A DNA stretch of 64,000 nucleotides from Robertmurraya dakarensis. GTDB taxonomy: Bacteria; Bacillota; Bacilli; Bacillales; Cytobacillaceae. Position 1 is the first letter of the stretch. Each line of letters opens with the position of its first letter. The notes beneath the pieces were generated by a model, which saw only the letters and a list, made by a program, of their open reading frames with translations, searched no databases and was not told where the DNA came from. The translations under genes and the position numbers were made by a program. The stretch is taken from positions 2,873,279-2,937,278 of the forward strand of contig NZ_LT707409.1 in NCBI RefSeq assembly GCF_900156875.1, in the 5' to 3' direction. This document shows positions 26,304-35,900 of this stretch, piece after piece.

Positions 26304-26954
26304 ATGACCATGAAGATGACGACGAAGGACAAAATTCTTGATTTGCTGAAAAAGGAAGTTTCATTAGCGGTAAATGATTTGACACAGCGTCTGAACATTA
26401 CACATATGGCCGTAAGAAAACACCTGGATTCACTGCAAAAGGATCACCTGGTACAAGCCTCAGAGTTAAAACAAGCAATGGGCAGGCCTCTGCAAATCTA
26501 TTCTTTAACGGAAAAAGCTGAAAAATCTTTCCCAAAAAATTATGAAGGCATCACACTGGAATTCCTGTATGATATCAAGGATTTATACGGAGACGATGCG
26601 GTTGAAAAATTATTTAATAAAAGAGAAGAAAGATTAACAAAAGAATACTCACAGCGGATCGCACATAAAACGAATGTAGAAAAAATCAATGAGCTTGTCA
26701 CCATCCAAAATGAAAAAGGCTATATGGCGGATGTTTCACTCATCGATGAAGATGTCTATGAACTTGTTGAACATAATTGCCCGATCCTTGCTGTTGCCAA
26801 TACTTTCAAAACAGCATGCCAATGCGAGACGCAAATGCTGCAGAATGTTCTTCACACAGACAACGTCCGCAGGGTCAGCTGCAAAACAGATGGCGATAAT
26901 CATTGTAAATTTATTATAAACTTCAAACAAAAAACACTTTTAGGAACATCCTAA
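26304..26954 (+). CDS. SufR-like HTH transcriptional regulator with cysteine cluster
   Basis: 216 residues from ATG 26304, preceded by GAGGTG. N-terminal winged HTH (LAVNDLTQRLNITHMAVRKHL) and C-terminal domain with four cysteines in the SufR arrangement: HNCPI, TACQCE and VSCKTDGDNHCKF. In cyanobacterial SufR similar cysteines hold an Fe-S cluster that controls DNA binding. It is convergent with sodA, which suits an oxidative or iron stress role, but no suf genes are in the window. Confidence 0.7.
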   Translation: MTMKMTTKDKILDLLKKEVSLAVNDLTQRLNITHMAVRKHLDSLQKDHLVQASELKQAMGRPLQIYSLTEKAEKSFPKNYEGITLEFLYDIKDLYGDDAVEKLFNKREERLTKEYSQRIAHKTNVEKINELVTIQNEKGYMADVSLIDEDVYELVEHNCPILAVANTFKTACQCETQMLQNVLHTDNVRRVSCKTDGDNHCKFIINFKQKTLLGTS

Positions 26955-26966
26955 AAGTGTTTTTTG
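26931..26966. terminator. Bidirectional terminator between the SufR-like gene and sodA
   Basis: AAAACACTTTTAGG pairs with CCTAAAAGTGTTTT; the SufR-like stop codon lies inside it. Confidence 0.85.
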
Positions 26967-26976
26967 TTGTTTTTAA

Positions 26977-27588
26977 TTATTTTGCAGCTTGGTAGCGCTT
27001 GTTTACTTCATCCCAGTTCACAACGTTAAAGAATGCGTTGATATAATCTGGACGCTTGTTTTGATACTTTAAGTAGTAAGCATGCTCCCATACGTCAAGA
27101 CCAAGAATTGGCGTCTTGCCTTCCATTAATGGGCTGTCTTGGTTAGGTGTGCTCGTAATAGCAAGCTCGCCATTGTCGACAACCAGCCAAGCCCAGCCAG
27201 AACCGAAACGGCCTGTCGCTGCTTTAGCAAACTGATCTTTGAAAGCATCGTAGCTTCCGAATGCTGCAGTGATGGCTTCTGCCACTTCACCAGTTGGAGC
27301 TCCGCCTGCATTTGGAGCAAGGATTGTCCAGAAAAGACTGTGGTTTGCATGTCCGCCGCCATTGTTACGTACAGCAGTGCGTACGTTCTCAGGAACCTCA
27401 TCAAGGTTTGCAATTAGCTCTTCCACGCTCTTGCTAGATAGTTCATCTAGACCTTCCAGTGCTGCATTTAAATTGTTTACGTATGTAGCATGATGGCGAT
27501 CATGGTGAATCATCATCGTTTGTTCATCGATATGTGGTTCAAGTGCGTTGTTTGCATATGGTAATGCAGGTAGTTCGTATTTAGCCAT
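26977..27588 (-). CDS. sodA: Superoxide dismutase [Mn/Fe]
   Basis: 203 residues. Metal ligands visible in the family positions: His27 in MMIHHDRHH, His near residue 82 (NHSLFW), Asp and His in [15 protein letters not shown]. Gly/Gln pattern GSGWAWLV and TPNQDSP is typical of the manganese form. It converts superoxide to peroxide in the cytosol. Strong GGAGG Shine-Dalgarno. Confidence 0.93.
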   Translation of the reverse strand: MAKYELPALPYANNALEPHIDEQTMMIHHDRHHATYVNNLNAALEGLDELSSKSVEELIANLDEVPENVRTAVRNNGGGHANHSLFWTILAPNAGGAPTGEVAEAITAAFGSYDAFKDQFAKAATGRFGSGWAWLVVDNGELAITSTPNQDSPLMEGKTPILGLDVWEHAYYLKYQNKRPDYINAFFNVVNWDEVNKRYQAAK

Positions 27589-27677
27589 TGGTAATTCCTC
27601 CTAAATAATAATCTATGTACGATTTTGATTATAGTTTAGAATTTTAACTTTTTCAACTAAAAAGTATAAAAATAGAT

Positions 27678-27718
27678 TCTAATAAGAAGCTGACCTGCTA
27701 AATCAGCTTCTTATTAGA
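27678..27718. terminator. Strong hairpin terminator
   Basis: TAATAAGAAGCTGA pairs perfectly with TCAGCTTCTTATTA; immediately beyond the stop of the small membrane protein. Confidence 0.75.
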
Positions 27719-27720
27719 CT

Positions 27721-27915
27721 TTAAGTGAATAATTTAATATAAATCCCAAGAGCAATTAAAGATATGGTGATAATAACAACATAAATCATCGTTAAATTAG
27801 TCGTGTTTCTTTTTGTAGATTTGCTATAATCTTCGTCACCCTTGCCAGCTATAAGCAGTGTTGCAACGATGGATATAATAACGATGATGATTACCAATGC
27901 ATATAGTACGTTCAT
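27721..27915 (-). CDS. Small two-helix membrane protein
   Basis: 64 residues: transmembrane segment about 4-23, a polar loop KGDEDYSKSTKRNTTN, second segment about 42-62. Good GAGAGGGG Shine-Dalgarno and own terminator support expression. Family not recognised. Confidence 0.6.
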   Translation of the reverse strand: MNVLYALVIIIVIISIVATLLIAGKGDEDYSKSTKRNTTNLTMIYVVIITISLIALGIYIKLFT

Positions 27916-28029
27916 GGAACCCCTCTCTTAGATTGTATTTATACTTCTTACCATTCTACTATTCTTTTAAAAAAAGGTCTCCAAGTTAATCTAATCTGTA
28001 GTAACCATCCAGTTTGCAGGTAAGACCAA

Positions 28030-28305
28030 TCAATTCTTGCTTTCGGCCAATCTTTTTAAATGATCCAATAATTCTTCGCTATCCTTAGCAGCTATAAACT
28101 CTCCATCGACGATTGCATAGGGAGAGTTCTTGCATTCCTCGCATCTGCTTTGACATTGATATTCTTTATAGGTAATGTTTTTCCCCTTCAAAAATGCATC
28201 ATAAGATGGGAAATTCTCTTTCGTTAAAAAACGGTCAAGATTTTTTTCACAAAATTCTACTGTTACGTTCTGTTTTTTCTGTCGTAATTTATGAAAAAGT
28301 TTCAC
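28030..28305 (-). CDS. DUF1450 (YuzB-like) small protein
   Basis: 91 residues from a GTG at 28305, chosen because AAAGGAT is well spaced; the ATG at 28317 abuts it. Pattern VEFCEKNLDRF, then CQSRCEECKNSPYAIVDGEFI, matches DUF1450/YuzB (VEFC..., C..C..C...PFALVNGE) with an extra CxxC that suggests thioredoxin-fold-like metal or Fe-S binding. Role unknown. Confidence 0.65.
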   Translation of the reverse strand: MKLFHKLRQKKQNVTVEFCEKNLDRFLTKENFPSYDAFLKGKNITYKEYQCQSRCEECKNSPYAIVDGEFIAAKDSEELLDHLKRLAESKN

Positions 28306-28353
28306 TTGCGATAACATCCTTTTTGAATTTTACGTCTCGACTGAAGATGACTC

Positions 28354-29196
28354 TTAATAAATATTCCCTTCGCGAATCCACTTCGTCGCTACCCACTTTT
28401 CCCCTTCTTGCACCGGGATGCTGCTATGAACGGATAATCGATCCACTTGACCTATGCTGTTCCCATAGTGGAAATAGACAGCGCTTCCTTTTTTTGGAAC
28501 GACGGAGAGACCGATTTTTTGAAAAACCGTTTCTCCGCCGGCAGGGACATCATTTAAGTAGATTAATAAAGTAGCGACCCGCTGTCCGCCTTTATCTCTG
28601 TCAATCTTATTTGGTGGAAAGAAATCAAAATGCGGCTTATATTCTTCTCCAATTTCGTAATTCAACACCTGAAGGCCCTCTCCATTTTCAATAGGAAAGT
28701 TTGTCATCTCTTCTATTCTTTTTTCAATCTTCTCAATGAATTCATTTTCTCTTATTTGAAAGTACATGCCTTTACTTGTTCTGCCAGGGACTACTTTTTC
28801 TGCTCCAGTATTAGGGTCGACAACTCGAGATGGTTGTAAACGTTCCTTCGCAAGGGAGATAAGCTCGTCACATTCTTCGATGCTAAGGACGTTATCTAAA
28901 TGAAGTGTGAATGGCTTTTCAATTCTAGAAAGCACCTTAATATCACGGTCAGCCGTGGTGATCATATTGCCTTTTTGACCAATACTCGGTACCTCATACT
29001 CATATGGAATTTCAGTACTTTCCGTCGTCTTAATTTGTTCATTTCCCACAATTTTAAATAACGATTCGTACGCAAACCTTGGATCAAAGCCTTTTTTAAT
29101 CAAAGCATCAGCAATCGCAACCGGGCTTACACCCGTTTTTAATGTTTGAATGATCCAATCTCTCAGCTCAGATGACAGCTGTTTTATTTTTGTCAT
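28354..29196 (-). CDS. 2OG-Fe(II) oxygenase, prolyl 4-hydroxylase-like
   Basis: 280 residues from ATG 29196 behind GGGGAGGGG. N-terminal helical segment (about 1-60), then a P4Hc domain: HxD in YKPHFDFF, a RVATLLIYLNDVPAGGETVF strand pair, distal His in RLSVHSSIPV and the 2-oxoglutarate-binding Lys in EKWVATKWIRE. Bacillus relatives (B. anthracis P4H) hydroxylate proline in collagen-like or other proteins; the target here is unknown. Confidence 0.82.
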   Translation of the reverse strand: MTKIKQLSSELRDWIIQTLKTGVSPVAIADALIKKGFDPRFAYESLFKIVGNEQIKTTESTEIPYEYEVPSIGQKGNMITTADRDIKVLSRIEKPFTLHLDNVLSIEECDELISLAKERLQPSRVVDPNTGAEKVVPGRTSKGMYFQIRENEFIEKIEKRIEEMTNFPIENGEGLQVLNYEIGEEYKPHFDFFPPNKIDRDKGGQRVATLLIYLNDVPAGGETVFQKIGLSVVPKKGSAVYFHYGNSIGQVDRLSVHSSIPVQEGEKWVATKWIREGNIY

Positions 29197-29225
29197 CCAG
29201 ATCCCCTCCCCTAACCTTTGCGAAG

Positions 29226-29522
29226 TCATGGCTTTTTATAATCAAATTCTAATTCATCACTACTTTTATTGTACTCCACATAGAGATCATGTTCATCAAA
29301 AAACCACAAATCTCCTTCTTCAATGAAAAAAAGAATGCCCTCCACCTCGGTACTTACCACGACATTAATAGGGTCTGGATCTTTTGTAAATCCCAGGCTA
29401 AAGCCCTCTTGTACTGGGCTGGTGCCATAAATTTTTGAAAAAAACTTAATTTTATCGCCTGCCTCCAAATCCATTTCATCCTTGAACCATTCTATCGCGT
29501 TGTCACTAATATGTATGTTCAT
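29226..29522 (-). CDS. HesB/YneR-like small protein
   Basis: 98 residues; NIHISDNAIEWFKDEMDLEAGDKIKFF start and the rest follow the HesB-like YneR family, but the cysteines of true A-type Fe-S carriers are absent, so cluster transfer is unlikely. It lies 29 bp upstream of the oxygenase gene in the same direction and is probably co-transcribed. Confidence 0.65.
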   Translation of the reverse strand: MNIHISDNAIEWFKDEMDLEAGDKIKFFSKIYGTSPVQEGFSLGFTKDPDPINVVVSTEVEGILFFIEEGDLWFFDEHDLYVEYNKSSDELEFDYKKP

Positions 29523-29612
29523 GATTAATTTTCCTCCTATTGGTAATTAGTCTTCTTTATTGTCTGCAAAATGGTATTTATTATTTAATTTGTTCTGAAC
29601 CAGCTAAAAATG

Positions 29613-29645
29613 AAAAACCACTGTTTTTAATATGCACAGTGGATT
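29613..29645 (-). terminator. Terminator of the DUF3817 gene
   Basis: CCACTG pairs with CAGTGG; minus strand continues TTTTTCATTTTT. Confidence 0.65.
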
Positions 29646-29658
29646 TTACAAAGGTTGT

Positions 29659-29961
29659 TTATTGTTCAATGTGAGAAGATTTTTTTAGGAAAGAGTCAAG
29701 GACCAGGTTGCCAAAAGGAATAAAGGCAACGGCGACAGCACTTACAACCCATTTAAATGACCACCTAATCTTAAACGTTGTATAAGCAATCACGAATAAA
29801 TAGAGAATGAAGAAAAATCCATGCAAGGAGCCAACCACTCTCACTGCTTCCGGCAGTCCCGCACCATATTTTAATGGCATTGCAATAAACAATAAGATTA
29901 ATAGAGATGCCCCTTCAATATGCCCGAAAAACCGAAAACGCCCAATCGCTGTTTTTAACAC
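29659..29961 (-). CDS. DUF3817 membrane protein
   Basis: 100 residues, three hydrophobic segments, with IGRFRFFGHIEGASLLILLF at the start and VRVVGSLHGFFFILYL in the centre, typical of DUF3817/YdzA. Integral membrane protein of unknown function; own terminator. Confidence 0.75.
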   Translation of the reverse strand: MLKTAIGRFRFFGHIEGASLLILLFIAMPLKYGAGLPEAVRVVGSLHGFFFILYLFVIAYTTFKIRWSFKWVVSAVAVAFIPFGNLVLDSFLKKSSHIEQ

Positions 29962-30053
29962 ATAATCACCATCTTTTTAGTAATAATAGTAGTCTTCATA
30001 AACAGCATTATATCATTTTATGTATGAACTTTTTAGTTATTTCTACTATTAAA

Positions 30054-30091
30054 AAGGTGCAGTAAAATCGTGGCCGACTTTACTGCACCTT
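30054..30091 (-). terminator. Terminator of azoR
   Basis: AAGGTGCAGTAAA pairs with TTTACTGCACCTT; minus strand continues TTTTTAATAG. Confidence 0.75.
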
Positions 30092-30106
30092 CATTTTGAT
30101 GTCTAA

Positions 30107-30742
30107 TTATGCTAGTACTGCTGATAAATTCTTTGCTGCTTTTTCTACTTTTGCCAGGCCTTCAGCAATGATATTTTCCGCTTGATCCGGAGCAGCTGCA
30201 TGTCCTTCAATGATAACTTCATCGATTACTTCCATACCGAATACGCCAGCACAGATATTTTTCACATAGGTTGCAGACATTTCAAGTGGAGCCATTTCTG
30301 GTGTAGAGTAAATGCCGCCGCGAGCACTTAGGATAACCACTTTCTTATCTCCCATTAAGCCAACTAATTGACCATTTTCATCATACTTGAATGTGTAACC
30401 AGCTTGATATACATAGTCAATGAATGTTTGTAATTTAGCAGGGATTGTTAAGTTCCATAATGGGAACGCAAAAACGATAACATCTGCTGCTGATAATGCA
30501 TCCATTGCTTTTTTCTTTGCAGCTAAAATACGTTGTTCAACGTCTGTCATTTCTTCGCCTGATTCAGCTTTACCAAAAGCATTGAATAAATCTTGGCCAA
30601 AATAAGGCATATCTTCAGCAAACACGTCGAAAGTTGTTACATTAACACCTTCAATGCTGTTCATAAATGTTTCATACATCTTACTAGAAACTGCTTCTGA
30701 AGCAGGACGGTTATTTGCTTTTACAACTAAAACGTTTTTCAT
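30107..30742 (-). CDS. azoR: FMN-dependent NADH-azoreductase
   Basis: 211 residues, flavodoxin-2 fold: phosphate-binding start VVKANNRPASEAVSSKM (about 5-21), FAFPLWNLTIPAKLQTFIDYV (about 92-112), and SARGGIYS. Reduces quinones and azo compounds with NADH, detoxifying electrophiles. The upstream region contains a half-site ATCTCGAA resembling the MhqR box of quinone-responsive azoreductases, though the mirrored half is poor. Confidence 0.87.
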   Translation of the reverse strand: MKNVLVVKANNRPASEAVSSKMYETFMNSIEGVNVTTFDVFAEDMPYFGQDLFNAFGKAESGEEMTDVEQRILAAKKKAMDALSAADVIVFAFPLWNLTIPAKLQTFIDYVYQAGYTFKYDENGQLVGLMGDKKVVILSARGGIYSTPEMAPLEMSATYVKNICAGVFGMEVIDEVIIEGHAAAPDQAENIIAEGLAKVEKAAKNLSAVLA

Positions 30743-30773
30743 TATATTAAAATCTCCTTTAATCTTGTTAATT

Positions 30774-30796
30774 TAATTATCTCGAATTAATAATAT
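30774..30796 (-). promoter_or_regulatory. Possible MhqR-type operator
   Basis: TTATCTCGAATTAATAAT: the left arm equals the remembered MhqR arm (TATCTCGAA), the right arm is degenerate. About 35 bp before the azoR start. Confidence 0.3.
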
Positions 30797-30859
30797 ATGA
30801 ATATATTAACGTTGTCAAAGGAAGTGATTGGATGCCCGTCATGTATCACATAACAATTT

Positions 30860-32221
30860 CTAAAAACCACTTAAAGCTGCTGCATAGGTGAGCGGTGTTT
30901 TATAAAGTGTCGAGATTAATTCTTCATTTTTCATTATATATAAACTCTTTTTCCCATAGAGATTATTTACTTCTAATACCCATGGTTTAAAATCCTGATC
31001 TATGATTACGTCCAACGCTATGTCTCCAAAATGTCCCAAATTGTAATCTAAAATTTGACAGATTGCTTTACAAGCCTTAATGGTACGATTTATAATCCGC
31101 CTTGCTTGTTCATCATCGACTTTGTATATAATCTGAAGTGCTTTTTCTCCGGTGGCTATATGGGCAAGATGGTCTAAATTTGTAACGATGCTATTCTCTT
31201 GCGCCACTCTGCCAATCGTCCCTTGACATACCCAATTCTTTTGGGCATCTTTCTGAAAATACAATCTAAAATCAAAATGTTTATTTCTATATACGCTGGG
31301 AATTCCTTGTTGGAGGAGATAAATTTTATTTGGAAGTATCTTCTTTAGTTCTTCCATAACCTCAAACAATGACGGAAATGTCTTTTTATCCTTTCTTTTA
31401 TTAATAATCGATATTCCATCCTGCTCTTCCTTAATAACAAAGATTCCATTTCCTTGCATCCCTTTTGCTGGTTTAAGATAGACCGTTCCAAATTTATAAA
31501 GCATTTCTCTAAGATCCCCGATTAATCTAAACCTTTTCGTTTCAGGTAATATACTTCTTACCTCTTTATGTTTCGAGCATGCTTCCCAAAATTCAAATTT
31601 AGTAAAAAAGTTTGTATTAAATAACCTTTCATCAGTTGACTTCCTTAGTTCCAGTTCAATCTTTTCTGGTATCCTAATTTTTTTGAACACACAATCAGGA
31701 AAAGGAAATGTCCCTTTTACCCATCTTGATGTGTTCTCTTTTTCATTTGGCATACAGTAAAAGCCTGTAATTTCCTTATTCATTAGATCTATGGAATCGA
31801 TACAACAAAAAATAATGTGATAACCTTTCATCTCATGTAATCGATAAAGCATCTTATAATGATTTAATGTATCAACTGATAAACGTTCCATTTTCTTTTT
31901 TACAATTAATCCAATGTATGGACCGATATGCAGTACATCCCTCTCCACCTTTAGGTTTAAAAACAAGTTTCCAGGTATGTTAAAAGAATGGTTGTTCTTG
32001 ATCAGGCCAATTTCATTCTCAGATAACGAATTATCAATGTATACACTAAACTTTTGGAGCCAGCTCCCGAACTTAATAAATATGAATCTAGACTTAATGT
32101 TATATTTTTTTAGAAAAGTATTTGTTAAATATACAATAGGAAGACCTTCTTCACCTGAGATAGTCCAAACCTTATTTGTACTTTTTCTTTTCTTGGAGGA
32201 CGTATAAATAACTTTTATCAT
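30860..32221 (-). CDS. YheC/YheD-family coat-associated ATP-grasp protein
   Basis: 453 residues from the ATG at 32221 (GGAG upstream); a longer frame to 32287 has no ribosome site. N-terminal YheC/D-specific region with YTSSKKR and GPYIGLIVKK, then an ATP-grasp core: GTVYLKPAKGMQGNGIFVI (about 270), DFRLYFQKDAQKNW, and DIALDVIIDQDFKPWVLEVNNLYGKKSL at the end. Family members are spore-coat-associated ligase-like proteins. It lies beyond the terminator of the mnx-like operon and has its own possible sigma-K -10 (CATACTATA, 32264-32272) with a weak -35. Confidence 0.78.
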   Translation of the reverse strand: MIKVIYTSSKKRKSTNKVWTISGEEGLPIVYLTNTFLKKYNIKSRFIFIKFGSWLQKFSVYIDNSLSENEIGLIKNNHSFNIPGNLFLNLKVERDVLHIGPYIGLIVKKKMERLSVDTLNHYKMLYRLHEMKGYHIIFCCIDSIDLMNKEITGFYCMPNEKENTSRWVKGTFPFPDCVFKKIRIPEKIELELRKSTDERLFNTNFFTKFEFWEACSKHKEVRSILPETKRFRLIGDLREMLYKFGTVYLKPAKGMQGNGIFVIKEEQDGISIINKRKDKKTFPSLFEVMEELKKILPNKIYLLQQGIPSVYRNKHFDFRLYFQKDAQKNWVCQGTIGRVAQENSIVTNLDHLAHIATGEKALQIIYKVDDEQARRIINRTIKACKAICQILDYNLGHFGDIALDVIIDQDFKPWVLEVNNLYGKKSLYIMKNEELISTLYKTPLTYAAALSGF

Positions 32222-32322
32222 AAAGAAATAAGCACTCCATATCTGTATAAAATAGGATCCATGTATAGTATGTAACACAGAGTACATTTGCCAATATCAT
32301 AAAAACTCTTCTATGGAACCAC

Positions 32323-32353
32323 AAAAAACATTACCGCTATAAGCAGTAATGTC
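32323..32353 (-). terminator. Terminator of the mnx-like operon
   Basis: GACATTAC pairs with GTAATGTT; TTTTTTG follows on the minus strand, 15 bp past the SCO gene stop. Confidence 0.7.
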
Positions 32354-32368
32354 GCTATATAATCTTTT

Positions 32369-32965
32369 TTAATTTTGTCTCACTAACTCATTAATATCAG
32401 CTAGAATCTGTTCCTTTTCAACTGGTTTTTTGGCATTAGCCATATCATATAAAGCTCTTAATTGGTTATTGCTGTCAATCAAATACATGGTCACGGAATG
32501 CGTAAAAAAATCCCCTTCGATTTTTCGGTATTGCATTTGGAATTCCTTCGTAACTGCTTTTGTTTGCTCTGTTGAACCCCTTAACCATTTCCAGCCAGCT
32601 GGATCTGTTTCGAATGCCCTGGCATAGTTTCTTATCACCTGTTTTGTGTCGTGTTCAGGGTCTAAAGTGATTGAAACTAATTCAACTGACTCACCGAACA
32701 GACCCTCATTTTTTAGTCTCTTTTGCAAAATTTGAAAGTCAAACATGGTTAATGGGCAAATATCAGGACAATTGGTATAAAAAAAGGCAACTAATTTAAT
32801 TTGACCATTATCAGATTTATATACATCATGATGGACATCTTCAAGTTCAAAGCTCTCTATTCTGTCTAAGACAGGCAGTTTTTCACCACTTGGCCAAAAC
32901 CAATAGATGCATAAAAATCCAGCAAGACCAATCAATAAAAACGGCCAGAATATTTTCTTTCCCAT
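32369..32965 (-). CDS. SCO1/SenC-family copper chaperone (mnx operon)
   Basis: 198 residues from ATG 32965 (AAGGTG at 7 bp). N-terminal membrane anchor (about 5-22), thioredoxin fold with the copper-binding FFYTNCPDICPLT (CxxxC) and the conserved His in FFTHSVTMYLID. SCO proteins deliver Cu to cytochrome oxidase CuA sites; here it is the last gene behind the multicopper oxidase, so copper loading of that enzyme is the likely job. In the SG-1 mnx cluster, as I recall, a SCO-like protein is MnxC, encoded upstream rather than downstream of mnxG. Confidence 0.82.
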   Translation of the reverse strand: MGKKIFWPFLLIGLAGFLCIYWFWPSGEKLPVLDRIESFELEDVHHDVYKSDNGQIKLVAFFYTNCPDICPLTMFDFQILQKRLKNEGLFGESVELVSITLDPEHDTKQVIRNYARAFETDPAGWKWLRGSTEQTKAVTKEFQMQYRKIEGDFFTHSVTMYLIDSNNQLRALYDMANAKKPVEKEQILADINELVRQN

Positions 32966-32996
32966 ACCTTCACACCTTATTAAGGAGTTTTTCACC

Positions 32997-35900
32997 TCAA
33001 TTTAGCTTGGCATTAGAGTTTTTTAACGGAAGAAGATGTACTTGCTTATTTTTATGCACTCGAATAATTCCCCACATCCCTTGTTCAATATCCCAGCGTA
33101 TATTGCCTGAACGATACATGTAGTCACCAGGGAAATTGAAAAAACTTCCTGCTCCGTAGTGCAATTGCAGATCCCTTGCATGCCCTAACACAACGTGATC
33201 CTCAATAGATTTGACCTGAGAAAAAATATCCTTATCGTCTGTGTTCCAATAATGACCATGTAAATGGAAGGTATGTGCACGCCTGCGTTCGGATGGATTC
33301 ACAAGTCTAATCGTTATCGGATCACCAGGATATGCTTCAAATACTGGTGTGGATGGATCCCCATGAACCTTCGAGCTAAATAAATCCTTCAGGATAGGAT
33401 GTTCATTCAGGCGGTTTATTAATCTCTCAGTCCGATAGTTAAAACCTCTTGATCCATTATCATACGTATCTACTAGATCATCAAGTTCATCAGGATCAAC
33501 ATCTGTTAAAATACCATCTACGGGATCGATGATGACACAGCCATCTCTATCCACCAACCTGGCACCATCGTACATAACTAGCACAAACTCTCTTCTGTCA
33601 GGCGAAAATGGATGGTTTAATATGACATTTTCACTTGTAATAACGGCCGGAGTACGTGTTTTAGGGTTTAATATTTGCGTTCCTCTCGATTCAGCAATAA
33701 ACGTCCCATAAGTCCCTAGTGATCTATGATTTCTAATATCCGCCATGTCCCACATTCCACAGGCACCTACAGCAACATCAACATACCATCGATACGTCAC
33801 CGTTTCTCCTGGCCCAGCCGTTTGATCAGGATTGAACCCCACTGTTTCTCCTGCAGAGGATTTTACGTCATATTGAATAAGCTGCGGATGTAATGAAATT
33901 CGAACAGATGGCGGATAAAATGCTTGTTCTTTTACAGGTGGGTACGGCCAAATTCCATCCGGGAAAGGGAATTTTTCAGACTCTAGGAAACTGGTTAAAT
34001 GAACCTCGACAACGTCTCCCTGATTAGCACGTAATATTAAAGGCACTGGCTCCTTCTTTCCTGAAAGGATTTCATCCATATCTTCCTTTAGTGCAAATAT
34101 AATTCCATATGGATCTTGTTCTCCCCATTTGCTATAGCGGATTGGGACGTGGAAGGCAGCAATATGAAAAACTTTAACAGGTGCATTTAGAGGTGCATCG
34201 ACCTCTACTTTTTTTGCTGGCGGCGGGGGATTCCCTGTACAAACTGGTAATGGTTTCGTTCGTTTCGGCGGAGAAGGGCGATCCTCCAAGGGGATTAGGA
34301 AATCGACTTCTTCATCATACGCACGAATCAGCCCCCAGCAGCCATTCCATAGATCCTCTTCGGTTTCAAACGTCCAAAGATAATCTCCTGATCTGGGAAC
34401 CTCCATATCAAATGTGAATGATTCAGAAATGCCGATATGTTCCTGAGATTGAAACTCTGTCTCAATATCAGGCCTCTCCTTTTTCCACCTCAAACCATGT
34501 ACATTAAAGCTGTGTGATTCTTCCTGTGCCCCTTGGAGTAAACGGATGCGAATGGGGTCCCCCTCATAGCAATGTAAGATCGGTGTCACAGGATCGTCAT
34601 TTACAAAGGAGCTAAAAGAATATGCTGGATCACAATCCTTTCCTAAACGGAATTGCAGCGGTTCATTTTTATAATTTACTGCAAATAAACCTGGGTCATC
34701 TTGAGACCCTGGAAATTCAGGTGGATTTAAAGGACATCCATCTTTATCAAAAAGGAGTGCAAAGTCATGAACCATCAAAGCAAAATCTCTGTAATCTGGA
34801 ATTAAAGGATGTGTAACAGTCACTTGTGCACCTGCTTCCACCTCTTCACCCGTTTTTGGATCCAGAACCTTTGAAAATCTGCCATGAACAACAGTGGAAC
34901 CAAATACACCATGCTGCTGATGATAACTGGCAAATAAATGATCATGGAAAAACCATGCTTTCAACTCTACATCAGCAAAGTATTCATAGCGAATCGTTTC
35001 ACCTGGCAGTACACTGGAGTCATAATTCCAGCCAACATTGGCCCCATCACTCACCAATACATCAAATTTGACAAAGTGAACATGAAAAGACGTCTCATAG
35101 GTTCTTGTTACAAGCTGAAACGCATCTCCACTTGCTACTTCTGGGAGACGATTTGTAAAATTGACAGATAAACATGTTCCGGCATTCATATGAAGTATTA
35201 AAGGCTCTGGTTCTTTTCTGCCAGCTAAAACATCCTCTAAATCCTCGTCGCGAACATAAATTCTGCCTTTAGGGTCATGCCATCCTTGACGGTTATAAAC
35301 AAGCGGAAGTTCAATAAGGGAAACATTTATCTCCTGTACGGCTGGATTCTCCTCGATGATACATGGATCCGTGAACACCGCTCCAGGTCTTGCAGTTGGT
35401 ACAGCCGCATTTCTCTCAAGCTCCGTAAGCCCCCTGCCCCCAACAACACCAAGCGGTGGACGAGGTGCCTTGCAGCCTACTTTTCCTGGAATGAAATTAG
35501 GAAATCCCGGTCTTTCCTTTGTAGGTGCAGGTGGACACGGACGGTCAGGCAAAGGCTGCAGCGCTTTAATCGGAACGCCATTCGGATAACACTGACTGCC
35601 ATCCTGAAGCGTATCGAACACTCTGTTGATTGCCCACATCCCTACACCAAAATGTGGATACAAATGGCAATGGATAATGAAATCACCAAATGCCCCTACC
35701 AAGGATCCTAATCCATATAATGTATCAATGGTATACCACGATTGTGGACTAACAGATATTGCATCAAACACATCCGAATCAGTATTAAGGGGATCTCTAA
35801 AAAAGCTATGAGCATGGTAATGGAACACATGAGTTTCCTTGACCCCTGCATGAACTAATCTGTATTTGGCCGGATCGCCCCGGTAACCTCGAAAAATTGG

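Noticed and set aside
34826-35711. Several plus-strand frames of 77-144 residues inside mnxG
   Set aside because: Antisense shadows of a clearly coding multicopper oxidase gene.
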